Below are positions 1-7,675 of a DNA stretch of 17,166 bases, piece after piece. The DNA lies in the NCBI GenBank assembly GCA_005877705.1, contig VBNY01000180.1, positions 1 to 17,166 on the forward strand, written 5' to 3'. Within the stretch, counting starts at the first letter, position 1. The number at the start of each line of letters is the position of its first letter. This DNA comes from Gammaproteobacteria bacterium (GTDB lineage: Bacteria; Pseudomonadota; Gammaproteobacteria; Steroidobacterales; Steroidobacteraceae). A program made the position numbers and the translations under genes. The notes beneath the pieces were generated by a model. The model saw only the letters and a program-made list of their open reading frames with translations. It made no database searches and had not been told where the DNA came from.

Positions 1-170
1 GAACTTGGCGCGCGCGGAGCCGCGGATCCTTCCCCTTCCACCGTGCCAACCTGAGCGTTCTCGCCGGGAGTGCTCGGGCGGGATGACCGACGTTGCTGCT
101 TTTCCTGCTGGCGTGCCTTTCTCGCCAGCTCCTTCTGTTTTCTCGCCTGATGGTAGTTTGGTTTCGGCAC
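1..170 (-). CDS. Small basic Lys/Arg/Gln-rich protein, C-terminus cut by window edge
   Basis: The minus strand is open from a GTG at 170 to the left edge, about 56 codons. The protein starts (M)PKPNYHQARKQKELARK and continues with a charged Lys/Arg/Gln/Glu helix (ARQQEKQQRR), then a Ser/Pro/Gly/Glu tail. This resembles a family of short conserved proteobacterial proteins of unknown function that begin with a KPNY-type motif and a basic helix; I know the pattern but no role. GGAAGG lies just before the GTG, a little close for an ideal ribosome binding site. No in-frame ATG is nearby, and the upstream in-frame codons look unlike the family, so GTG is preferred. A consensus -10 (TATAAT) lies about 100 bases upstream on the same strand. 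The stop codon is outside the window, so full length is unknown. Confidence 0.62.
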   Translation of the reverse strand, partial: MPKPNYHQARKQKELARKARQQEKQQRRSSRPSTPGENAQVGTVEGEGSAAPRAPS

Positions 171-240
171 GGGCCTTCCGTCGTCGTTGAAGTGGAAATC
201 CAGCGCAACCGCCGCGGCGGGCGGGATGTTGGAATGTGCG

Positions 241-266
241 CAAAATACGGCGCGATCCCCGCGCCG
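241..266 (-). terminator. GC hairpin with short T-rich tail (terminator or 5' stem-loop)
   Basis: On the minus strand CGGCGCG, a GGGAT loop and CGCGCCG form a perfect 7-bp stem, followed by TATTTTG. It could end transcription coming from the amidohydrolase gene, whose stop is about 137 bases upstream, or form the 5' stem-loop of the left-edge gene's mRNA, since it starts almost at the expected transcription start. The T run is short and interrupted, so terminator strength is uncertain. A second stem, GGCAAGG-TAAT-CCTTGCC at 369-386, sits closer to the amidohydrolase stop but has no T tract. Confidence 0.35.
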
Positions 267-273
267 CCACGTC

Positions 274-279
274 ATTATA
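274..279 (-). promoter_or_regulatory. Candidate sigma70 -10 box (TATAAT) for the left-edge small gene
   Basis: The minus strand reads TATAAT, a perfect -10 hexamer, in otherwise GC-rich DNA. No good -35 is visible 16-18 bases upstream, so the call rests on the -10 alone. A start about 7 bases downstream would give a leader of roughly 95 bases before the GTG at 170, opening with the hairpin at 248-266. Confidence 0.35.
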
Positions 280-402
280 CGCCAGAATGAGACAGCCTAC
301 ATGAGAACCTGTTCGAGACCGCTTCGCTCGATATCCAAAGGTGTCAAATCGACATGACAGTCGGCGCCGGCAAGGTAATCCTTGCCACGACCGAGGAGGG
401 CT

Positions 403-1785
403 TTACGGCCCTCGGCTTGCAGGCGCCAGCTGATTCTTGAAGATCTTGCCGTCCTTCATGATCAGGGCGAGCGCGTCAGCTGGATGCTCGAGGATGGTGA
501 TGTCCTTCAGCGGCTCGCCGTTGATGAGGAGAACGTCCGCATAGGCACCCTCTTCGATGACGCCCAGCTTGCCGGGGTACGGATTCCGAGGGCCTGACAT
601 CGCGAGCAGCTCGGCATTCCCGGAGGTTGCTTGGCGCAGAATCTCGACCGGCGAGAACCAGCGCTCGCGCAGCGTGAACTCCCGATTCTCGCGCGCCTTG
701 TTATCAAGCCCGTATATCAGGTCGGTGCCGAAGCCGAGCTTCACGTGATATTTCTTCGCCAGCTTCATCATCGCATCGGTGGCGGCCTGAACCTGCAGGA
801 ACTTGGCGCGCTGCCTCTCCGAGATACCCACCGGTGGCACCTCGTACACGACTATGTTCGTGGACAGGAAGATTCCGCGGTCGGCGATCAGCTTCATTGT
901 CGGCTCATCGATGAGATGGCCGTGCTCTATACAACGAACACCGGCCTCGATGGCGCGGCGCGTGCTTGCGGAATTGTAACTGTGCACCGTAACGTAGGTG
1001 CCGAAGCTCGCTGCGACATCCACCGCGGCCTTGAGCTCGTCCAACGTGTACTCTGTTATCTCAATTGGATCGAACTCTGAGGCCGCGCCGCCGCTTGCCA
1101 TCACTTTGATCATGGCAGCGCCGTGGCCCATTTGCTCACGCGCGGCCGCAAGCACCTGAGGAACTCCGTCCGCAATCACCGACATGCCCGTGCGTTCGTC
1201 GTACGTCAAGCCGCCGCCGAGCCATTTCGGCGGATCGGTATAGTGGCGATCGTCGCCGTGACCGGCGGTCTGAGATAACGCCGCACCCGCGGCGTAGATT
1301 CGCGGGCCGACGGCGTAGCCGTCATCGATCGCCTGTTTGAGGCCAAAGACCGCTCCTGCGACATCGCGTTGCGTGGTAAAGCCACGTAACAACGCCTGCT
1401 CGGCACCTCTGATCTCGAGCGCTGCGATGTATACGGGATCGCTCTCCTGCTGCTGCTGTCTCGGCAACACGCTCGTCATGTGCACGTGCGCGTCAATAAA
1501 GCCGGGCGTCAGTACGCGGCCGCCACCGTCGATTGTGACGGCATGAAGCTCGGGAGACGGAGCAATTCGCCCGCGCGAGACGGATTGAATTCTGTTGCCG
1601 ACAACCAGCAGCTCACCCGCGGAAACCTCCTCGCCTCGTCCATCCCAGATCCGGACGTTGCGCAACAGATACGCGCGGGGTTGCGACGTACTTGGCGGCC
1701 CGGCGGTCTCGGCGGAGGCGGCGAGGGCCGCGAGGCCCACTCCGAGGATGATCAGTTTGGCGCTCGAGCGCAGCATGCCTCTCAT
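403..1785 (-). CDS. Exported metal-dependent amidohydrolase (imidazolonepropionase/Xaa-Pro dipeptidase-like)
   Basis: A 460-residue amidohydrolase-superfamily protein. Residues 1-25 are a signal peptide (MRGMLRSSAK, a hydrophobic stretch, then AASA before the cleavage site), so it acts outside the cytoplasm. Visible binuclear-metal ligands are H100 and H102 (DAHVH), K227 (AAMIKVMASGG, the lysine expected to be carbamylated), H268 (TVHSY), H288 (EHGHL) and D355 (GFGTDL). The set is complete, so it is probably active. This subgroup hydrolyses cyclic amides or Xaa-Pro/Xaa-Arg-type dipeptides and N-acyl amino acids; the exact substrate cannot be read from sequence. The ATG at 1785 is preferred over an in-frame GTG at 1809 because GGGAG lies 7 bases before it and the signal peptide begins there. 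It follows the MFS gene by about 80 bases on the same strand, and both diverge from the sox operon, suggesting a shared substrate. Confidence 0.88.
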   Translation of the reverse strand: MRGMLRSSAKLIILGVGLAALAASAETAGPPSTSQPRAYLLRNVRIWDGRGEEVSAGELLVVGNRIQSVSRGRIAPSPELHAVTIDGGGRVLTPGFIDAHVHMTSVLPRQQQQESDPVYIAALEIRGAEQALLRGFTTQRDVAGAVFGLKQAIDDGYAVGPRIYAAGAALSQTAGHGDDRHYTDPPKWLGGGLTYDERTGMSVIADGVPQVLAAAREQMGHGAAMIKVMASGGAASEFDPIEITEYTLDELKAAVDVAASFGTYVTVHSYNSASTRRAIEAGVRCIEHGHLIDEPTMKLIADRGIFLSTNIVVYEVPPVGISERQRAKFLQVQAATDAMMKLAKKYHVKLGFGTDLIYGLDNKARENREFTLRERWFSPVEILRQATSGNAELLAMSGPRNPYPGKLGVIEEGAYADVLLINGEPLKDITILEHPADALALIMKDGKIFKNQLAPASRGP

Positions 1786-1866
1786 AGGAACACTCCCGGA
1801 AATCCGCACCGCCAGGCGCTGCTAGGAGACGCCGCGACCCGCTCTCAATCAGTAAAGCCAGTCACG

Positions 1867-3092
1867 TCAGGTGGTGCGCGCTTCGTCCTCCCGAATCGTG
1901 GCTCCGCTGGTCCATAGGTGCCAGCCCGCCCAGAAGCCAGTTGGCGCCAGCAGCAACAGCGCCCAGCGGAGCGATTCCTGGCCCGCGCCGAAGGAGCCGG
2001 CAAACCAGTCGCTCAGCCATCCGATGAGCTGCGGCGCGAGCACGAGATTGGCCACATTGGCGATGAACAGCAAGATAGCGCACGCCGTGGCGCGCATGTT
2101 CGCGGGCACCACGTTCTGAAGCAGCCCGAGTATCGGACCGATATAGAAATACACGGCCGGCACGAAGATCCACAGCAGCACTGTCGCCGCCTGCTTCGAA
2201 AGCACGCAGTACAGGATTATCGATGGGATCGTCGTGAGGGCGGTGACCCATCCGAGGAGCCGCGCGACGTAACGCGGATCTGCGGCCGCACGCCGGCCCA
2301 TCAGCCAGCCAGCCAGCAGAGTGCCCGCAGTCCCTGCGATCAAATGCATGGGACCCAGGAGTTGTCCGGCCTGTCCCACCGTCAGGTGATGGGATCGTTG
2401 CAGAAAAGTGGGGGTCCACCACATCAGCCCCCAGCTCCAGAACGTCGCGACGGATCCTCCCAGCAGCAGATGGACTGCCGATCGTTGGCCGGCAATAAAG
2501 CGCAGCGTGGCGAGCAGCGTACTCGGCTGCTGAGCGCTCGTTGTCGAATCGAGCTGACCGCGGCGTGGCTCGCGCACCGTCAACCACACTATCAAGGCGA
2601 CCGCCAGGCCGCAACGGACGAGCCTAGCCAAGCGCCGAGGCAGGCACCGAGCGCGAAGATCGTGAGAGCCATCGGGCGCCGGGCCGGAGGAAACTTGTCG
2701 GCCAGTATCGATGTGGAGGGCGGAGTCCCCCCGGCCTCGCCGATCCCGACACCGAAACGCGTCAGCAGCAGTTGCCAGTAGTTTTGAGCCAGGCCGCACA
2801 GCGCCGTCATGCCGGACCAAATCGCGAGGGCGATCGCGAGAATTTTCCGACGGTCCGCCCGGTCTGCAAGCGCAGCGATCGGTATGCCGATCGTCACGTA
2901 GAACAGCGCGAGCGCAACGCCCGTCAGAAAGGCGACGCCGCTGTCGGAGAGGTGCAATTCCTGCCGAATCGGCTCGATCAGCGTCGAGATCGAGAAGCGG
3001 TCTGCGATGTTCAGGGCATACACGACAGTCAGGATCGCGAGCACGTACCACCGGTCGCGGGGCGCCGCAGCCTCGCTTTGCTTATCTGTCAT
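1867..3092 (-). pseudogene. MFS transporter (spinster-like), broken by a frameshifting internal deletion
   Basis: The first frame (3092 down to about 2604, stop at 2592) encodes TM1-TM4 of an MFS protein: RWYVLAILTVVYALNIADRF, the loop motif ALADRADRRK, and RFGVGIGEAGGTPPS, ending GSSVAAW. The second frame continues from about 2610 (GLAVALIVWLTVREP) through the remaining helices (GLMWWTPTFLQRS, GWLMGRRAAADPRY, VPANMRATACAILLF) to a stop at 1867. Relative to spinster-like MFS proteins, roughly 13-16 residues between TM4 and TM5 (the region normally like GW...W..AF...G) are missing, and the deletion is not a multiple of three. The coding remains total about 410 residues against a usual 420-440. 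As read, the product would be a 166-residue fragment. Expected role: proton-coupled uptake or export of a small organic solute at the inner membrane. An assembly error at this point would also explain it. Confidence 0.82.
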
Positions 3093-3143
3093 GGGGTGGC
3101 TTCACGCCGCTTCACCAGAGCATGAGGCGGCTGTGGCTGCCAA

Positions 3144-3163
3144 ACTATACATATGTGTATACT
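3144..3163. promoter_or_regulatory. Operator-like palindrome overlapping divergent -10 boxes
   Basis: TATACA-TATG-TGTATA at 3146-3161 is a perfect 6-bp inverted repeat in an AT-rich patch of a GC-rich intergenic region. On the plus strand TATACT (3158-3163) is a -10-like hexamer that would give a leader of about 27 bases for soxB. On the minus strand TATAGT (3149-3144) is a -10-like hexamer pointing toward the MFS/amidohydrolase genes. No good -35 boxes are visible. A repressor bound here would cover both promoters. The TetR protein encoded at the end of the sox operon is the obvious candidate, but that link is inferred. Confidence 0.5.
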
Positions 3164-3196
3164 ATGACGCATATCCGCACTGAGCAATCAGCAGCC

Positions 3197-4444
3197 ATGC
3201 GTTTTTCCGCTCTAGCGCTCGCGCGCAACGCAGCCTCTTTTCACGAGAATTGGCCACAGCTGTGGCGCAGCCCCACGCCGCAGTCCCGCTATGACGTGAT
3301 TATCGTCGGTGGCGGTGGGCATGGGCTCGCGACCGCTTACTACCTGGCCAAGGAGCACGGCATCAGCAAGGTGGCGGTGATCGAGCGGGGCTGGCTTGGC
3401 GGCGGCAATACCGGGCGCAATACCACGGTGGTCCGCTCGAACTATTTCTACCCCGAGAGCGCACACTTCTACGATTTCGCTCTGCGCCTGTACGAGGGAC
3501 TGTCTCGGGAGCTTGGATTCAATGTCATGCTCAGCCAGCGCGGTATGCTCACGATCGGTCACAGCGCGCATCATCTTGAGCTGCTGGCACGCTGGGTGAA
3601 CGCGCTGCAGCTCAATGGGGTCGACGGCGAGCTGCTGAATGCAGATCAAGTGCGCGAGTGGCTCCCTCTCCTGAACAACTCGGCTGCGGCCCGCTATCCG
3701 CTGCGAGGCGGTCTGCTTCAACGTCGAGGCGGAATCGCCCGCCACGACGCGGTCGCGTGGGGATACGCTCGTGCGGCCGATGCGCTCGGCGTCGATGTCA
3801 TTCAGAACTGCGAGGTCCTCGGGTTTATCCGCGACGGCGAGCGCATCGTCGGGGTAGAGACCACTCAGGGTCAGCTGCGTGCCCCGAAGATCGCTCTGGC
3901 CGTCGCCGGCCACAGCAGCGTGCTGGCAGCCAAGGCAGGATTTCGCTTACCCGTGACGAGCTACGCGCTGCAGGCGTTTGTGACCGAGCCCGTCAAGCCA
4001 GTGCTCAGTTGTGTCGCGCTCTCCATGGCGACCGGCGTGTACCTGAGCCAGTCGGACAAGGGTGAGCTGGTCGTCGGCGGTGGGCTCGATCTGTACCCCT
4101 CCTATGCGCAGCGCGGCAATCTGCCAACGCTGCAGGGAGTGGTCGCGGGTCTGTTAGAGCTGTTCCCGTGCTTCAGCCGGCTGCGCTTGTTGCGGCAGTG
4201 GGCCGGCATCGTCGATGTCGTGCACGACTCGACGCCGATCATCGACAAGGCCCCCGTGAGCGGGATCTATCTCAACTGCGGTTGGGGGACCGGCGGCTTC
4301 AAGGCCATTCCCGGCGGCGGGTTTGTGTTTGCCCATCTGCTTGCCACCGACCGTCCGCACAAGCTTGCGGAAGGCTTTACGCTCAAGCGCTTCGCGAGCG
4401 GTGCGCTCATTGACGAGGCCGCCGCAGCGGGCATCTCCCACTAG
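3197..4444 (+). CDS. soxB: Sarcosine oxidase subunit beta
   Basis: A 415-residue FAD-dependent amine oxidase of the DAO family, very close in pattern to heterotetrameric sarcosine oxidase beta chains. The dinucleotide fold VIIVGGGGHGLATAYYLAKE has its glycines at 38-43. GWLGGGNTGRNTTVVRSNY follows. RRGGIARHDAVAWG carries H183, the histidine that in this family holds covalent FMN. The C-terminus has NCGWGTGGFKAIPGGG. The beta subunit oxidises the secondary amine to an imine and passes the product to the alpha-subunit folate site. The ATG at 3197 fits the family N-terminus (MRFSALALARNAASFHENW, with a WRSP motif next); an upstream in-frame ATG at 3164 would overlap the presumed -10. The ribosome binding site is weak. 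It is first in a soxB-D-A-G-tetR operon, 9 bases from soxD. Confidence 0.93.
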   Translation: MRFSALALARNAASFHENWPQLWRSPTPQSRYDVIIVGGGGHGLATAYYLAKEHGISKVAVIERGWLGGGNTGRNTTVVRSNYFYPESAHFYDFALRLYEGLSRELGFNVMLSQRGMLTIGHSAHHLELLARWVNALQLNGVDGELLNADQVREWLPLLNNSAAARYPLRGGLLQRRGGIARHDAVAWGYARAADALGVDVIQNCEVLGFIRDGERIVGVETTQGQLRAPKIALAVAGHSSVLAAKAGFRLPVTSYALQAFVTEPVKPVLSCVALSMATGVYLSQSDKGELVVGGGLDLYPSYAQRGNLPTLQGVVAGLLELFPCFSRLRLLRQWAGIVDVVHDSTPIIDKAPVSGIYLNCGWGTGGFKAIPGGGFVFAHLLATDRPHKLAEGFTLKRFASGALIDEAAAAGISH

Positions 4445-4453
4445 CAAGCAGTT

Positions 4454-4735
4454 ATGCTGCGTATCCCCTGCCCGTGGTGTGGCCCGCGTGACGAGCCCGA
4501 GTTTCGCTGGGGTGGCGAAGTGCCGCTCGTGCGCCCAGGCCCGCCGCAGGCGGTAACCGAGTCCGCCTGGGCCGAGTATCTCTTCATGCGGGACAATCCC
4601 AAGGGGCTGGTGCGCGAGCGTTGGCTGCACACACTGGGCTGCCGGCAATGGTTCATCGTCGTGCGCAATACGGCGACGCACGAGATCCAGGCCACGAGCG
4701 CGCTGGGCGATCCTTTGCCGGAGATCCGGCCGTGA
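4454..4735 (+). CDS. soxD: Sarcosine oxidase subunit delta
   Basis: A 93-residue protein with the full delta-chain signature: MLRIPCPWCGPRDEPEFRWG at the start, AEYLFMRDNPKGLVRERWLH in the middle, then a GCRQWF motif. The CPWCG pair and the later HTLGC cysteine/histidine fit the zinc site of this small subunit, which packs against the alpha chain in the tetramer. Length is normal for the family. The TGA stop at 4733 overlaps the GTG start of soxA at 4732, indicating translational coupling. Confidence 0.93.
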   Translation: MLRIPCPWCGPRDEPEFRWGGEVPLVRPGPPQAVTESAWAEYLFMRDNPKGLVRERWLHTLGCRQWFIVVRNTATHEIQATSALGDPLPEIRP

Positions 4736-6816
4736 GCGCCAATGCCTGGCGGCTGGACAGCGGCGGCCGCATCGATCGCACGCAACGACTGTCCTTTCGC
4801 TTCGACGGCAGCGCGTACCAGGGGTTCGCAGGCGACACTCTGGCCTCAGCGCTGCTCGCCAACGGCGTGCGCATCGCTGGGCGGAGCTTCAAGTTGCACC
4901 GGCCACGGGGCTTGTTTGGCAGCTGGTGCGAGGAGCCTAACACCATCGTGCAGATCGGACGGGGTGCGGACCTCGTACCGAACCTCAAAGCCACGCAGGT
5001 CGAGCTGTTCGACGGACTCGACGCACGCAGCGTGAATTGCTGGCCCAGCGCGCGGCTTGACGTCTTCGCGCCGCTCCAGCTGCTCGCCGGATTGATGCCG
5101 GCGGGGTTTTACTACAAGACCTTCATGTGGCCGAACTGGCACTGGTTCGAGCCGCTCGTCCGCCGCGCCGCAGGCCTCGGCGTCGCGCCTACTCTTCCCG
5201 ACCCCGATCGGTACGAGGAGAGATACGAGCACTGCGACGTGCTGGTCATCGGTGGCGGACCGGCAGGGCTGGCCGCGGCGCTCGCGGCCACTCGGGCTGG
5301 GGCGCGCATCGTGCTCGTCGATGATCGGCCGGTTCTTGGAGGCGCGCTTCAGTGGGAAGAGCACATCATAGATGGCCAGCCGGCACTGCACTGGGTGAGC
5401 GCCGTCGAGAGCGAGCTGCGGGCGGCGGCGAGGACGCGCGTGCTCCAGCGCACAACCGCGTTCGGTTGCTACGACCACAATCTGGTGGCGCTTTGCGAAC
5501 GCAGTGAACGGACCTCTCCAACAGCGGTGCGCGAGCGTCTCTGGCACGTGCGCGCAGCGCAGGTGGTGCTCGCGACGGGCGCCATCGAGCGCCCGGTAGT
5601 GTTCCCGAACAACGACGTACCCGGCGTAATGCTCGCTTCGGCAGCCATGAACTATGCCGTGCAGTACGCGGTCCGCCCGGGTCAGCGGGCCGTGTTCGTC
5701 ACGAGCTGTGACTCCGCATACGATGCTGCTGAAGCCTTGCGAGCGCGGGGGATAACAGTCGTTGCGATCGTCGACGTGCGTGGCGAGCCGGGTGATAGCG
5801 CAACATCCGCCGCACGCGCCGGCATACCCGTGATGGCCGGCTACGGACCGGCCCGCGTGCACGGCGCGCGCGTCACGCGGGGGATCGAGGTCCGGCCGCT
5901 CGAGCAGGGAGCCAAGAGCTGGCGCTCCGATCACGTGCAACGCCTCGATTGCGACGTGCTTTGCGTTTCGGGAGGGTGGACTCCCAGCGTACACCTCTTC
6001 TCTCAGGTCGGCGGACGCCTGCGTTACGCTCCCGAGCGGGCCGCGCTGGTCCCAGCGGCGGATCTAAGCACGATCCGTTGTGCGGGGTCGGCGTCTGGAA
6101 GCTTTGCCGTGCAGGACTGTTTGTCTGAAGGCTTCGCGGCCGGACGAGAAGCTGCGCATCTGACCGGCGCCGCCGCCGAGTGCGGCGTGACGCCGGCGGC
6201 ATTGGCGAAGCACGCGGGCGTTGCCCCGTTCTGGGCTTCGCCGCGGGACCGGCGTCGCAAGGCGTGGGTCGATCTGCAGAACGACGTCACTCGTGGCGAT
6301 CTCGAACTCGCGGTGCGCGAGAACCTCCACTCGATCGAGCACGTAAAGCGCTATACGACGGCCGGCATGGCGGTGGACCAGGGCAAGACGAGCAACATGA
6401 ACGCGCTCGCTCTGCTTGCGGAACTAACTGGCCGGCGCATCCCCGATGTCGGTACAACTGACCCTCGGAACGTTAGCCGGCCGGCGCGTTGGAGCGTCCT
6501 ATCATCCGCTGCGCCGCACGCCCCTCGACCGTTGGCACACCGAGCACGGCGCCGTGTTGGAAGACTTCGGGGGCTGGAGGCGTCCCGCTTGGTACGCTGC
6601 GCACGGCGATTCCCGGGAGGAGCGCGTCAGATACGAGAAGCGCGCCGCGCGGACTGCGGTAAGCCTTTTCGATGGTTCGCCGCTCGGCAAAATAGAAGTA
6701 CGCGGCCCCGACGCAGCCGCTTTTCTAAACCGCATGTACTACAACAACATGCGCACTCTCGCCGTGGGCCAAGTCCGCTACGGCATCATGCTCAACGAGC
6801 ACGGGATCATTATTGA
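4732..6816 (+). CDS. soxA: Sarcosine oxidase subunit alpha, N-terminal FAD/NAD module (frameshifted)
   Basis: The frame starts at a GTG overlapping the soxD stop. Residues about 15-110 form the ferredoxin-like Fer2_4 domain (SFRFDGSAYQGFAGDTLASA, GRSFKLHRPRG, EEPN), without an iron-sulfur cysteine set. The conserved PAGFYYKTFMWP follows. A Rossmann fold (CDVLVIGGGPAGLAAALAAT) has glycines from 174, and the segments VVLATGAIERPVVFPNND and CVSGGWTPSVHLFSQ follow. WVDLQNDVTRGDLELAVREN and QGKTSNMNAL lie near the end. Family similarity stops at RRIPDVGTT, near 6459. The last ~120 codons of the open frame are an out-of-phase read of the GcvT domain and have no family resemblance. Normal alpha chains are about 950-1000 residues in one frame. 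About 7-9 residues, usually like FRPPYTP, are missing at the break. The product would be truncated unless the gap is a sequence error. Confidence 0.85.
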   Translation: MSANAWRLDSGGRIDRTQRLSFRFDGSAYQGFAGDTLASALLANGVRIAGRSFKLHRPRGLFGSWCEEPNTIVQIGRGADLVPNLKATQVELFDGLDARSVNCWPSARLDVFAPLQLLAGLMPAGFYYKTFMWPNWHWFEPLVRRAAGLGVAPTLPDPDRYEERYEHCDVLVIGGGPAGLAAALAATRAGARIVLVDDRPVLGGALQWEEHIIDGQPALHWVSAVESELRAAARTRVLQRTTAFGCYDHNLVALCERSERTSPTAVRERLWHVRAAQVVLATGAIERPVVFPNNDVPGVMLASAAMNYAVQYAVRPGQRAVFVTSCDSAYDAAEALRARGITVVAIVDVRGEPGDSATSAARAGIPVMAGYGPARVHGARVTRGIEVRPLEQGAKSWRSDHVQRLDCDVLCVSGGWTPSVHLFSQVGGRLRYAPERAALVPAADLSTIRCAGSASGSFAVQDCLSEGFAAGREAAHLTGAAAECGVTPAALAKHAGVAPFWASPRDRRRKAWVDLQNDVTRGDLELAVRENLHSIEHVKRYTTAGMAVDQGKTSNMNALALLAELTGRRIPDVGTTDPRNVSRPARWSVLSSAAPHAPRPLAHRARRRVGRLRGLEASRLVRCARRFPGGARQIREARRADCGKPFRWFAARQNRSTRPRRSRFSKPHVLQQHAHSRRGPSPLRHHAQRARDHY

Positions 6817-7675
6817 TGACGGCGTGTGCATGCGGCTCGCCGACAATTCGTTTCTGGTCAGCACGACTAGCGGCGCCGCGAGCCGTATCTTTAGCGCCTT
6901 CGAAGAGTGGCTGCAGTGCGAGTGGCCCGAGCTGCGCGTCCTGGTAACAAACGTCACCTCCGTGTGGGGAAACGTCGCGGTCGCAGGCCCTCGCGCGCGC
7001 GAGGTGGTGCAACGCCTGGGTACGGACGTGGATCTTGGACGCGAGACCTTTCCTCACCTCGCGGTTCGCTGCGGGACCTTGGCTGGTGTTCCCGCACGCA
7101 TCGCGCGAGTGGGATTCACCGGCGAGCTATCGTTCGAGATCAACGTCCCGGCCGGGTATGCCTCGGCGCTGTGGGAGGCCCTGATCGCGCAAGGGCGGGA
7201 TCTGAATGCGACACCTATCGGGGTCGATGCGCTACAGGAGTTGCGTACTGAGAAGGGTTTCCTCCACGTGGGCACCGACACAGATGCGCGCACCGTGCCT
7301 GCCGACATTGGCATGGGAGCCATCCTCGCGAAGAAGACCGAAGACTTCGTTGGACGCCGGTCGCTGGAGCGCTCGGATGCGAAACGCGCGGATCGACTGC
7401 AATTTGTCGGCATCGCGGCGCAGGATCCCAACGTAGTGCTGCCGGTCGGCGGCCACATAATGGCAGACCCGAGCACCCGCTCGGGCAGTCAGGGCTACGT
7501 CACCTCGAGCTGCGCGAGCGAGACGCTCGGCCGGAGTGTCGCGCTGGGACTTGTCGTGGCGGGGCGCGCCCGGCTCAACGAGTCGATTCAAGTGTATTCC
7601 GGCGGGCGGGTCTGGCCCGCGCGCCTGGTCTCCCCAAATTGGTACGATCCCAAGGGAGAGCGATTGAATGCTTGA
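6446..7675 (+). CDS. soxA: Sarcosine oxidase subunit alpha, C-terminal GcvT-like folate domain (shifted frame)
   Basis: This frame picks up the alpha chain at QLTLGTLAGRR and continues TPLDRWHTEHGAVLEDFGGW, then SLFDGSPLGKIEVRGPDAAA, GIMLNEHGIIIDDGV, GFTGELSFEINVPAGYASAL and LRTEKGFLHVGTDTDART. Together these form the aminomethyltransferase (GcvT plus C-terminal barrel) domain. In the intact enzyme it binds tetrahydrofolate and captures the one-carbon unit as 5,10-methylene-THF. The ATG at 6446 happens to be in this frame but has no clear ribosome binding site, so it is probably an internal codon, not a true start. Downstream, the stop overlaps soxG (ATGCTTGA). The domain itself looks complete, which fits a recent frameshift or a sequencing/assembly gap. 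Confidence 0.85.
   Translation: MSVQLTLGTLAGRRVGASYHPLRRTPLDRWHTEHGAVLEDFGGWRRPAWYAAHGDSREERVRYEKRAARTAVSLFDGSPLGKIEVRGPDAAAFLNRMYYNNMRTLAVGQVRYGIMLNEHGIIIDDGVCMRLADNSFLVSTTSGAASRIFSAFEEWLQCEWPELRVLVTNVTSVWGNVAVAGPRAREVVQRLGTDVDLGRETFPHLAVRCGTLAGVPARIARVGFTGELSFEINVPAGYASALWEALIAQGRDLNATPIGVDALQELRTEKGFLHVGTDTDARTVPADIGMGAILAKKTEDFVGRRSLERSDAKRADRLQFVGIAAQDPNVVLPVGGHIMADPSTRSGSQGYVTSSCASETLGRSVALGLVVAGRARLNESIQVYSGGRVWPARLVSPNWYDPKGERLNA

Noticed and set aside
391..415. Imperfect stem overlapping the amidohydrolase stop codon
   Set aside because: It needs a 3-base bulge, overlaps coding sequence and has no T tract.
3212..3913. Long minus-strand open frame opposite soxB
   Set aside because: It is a frame shadow of a strongly conserved gene and has no family resemblance; many such shadows occur in this GC-rich window.
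6446..6816. Out-of-frame C-terminal extension of the soxA N-terminal frame considered as a new domain
   Set aside because: It is Arg/Ala/Pro-rich and coincides with the GcvT domain read in another frame, so it is a by-product of the frameshift.
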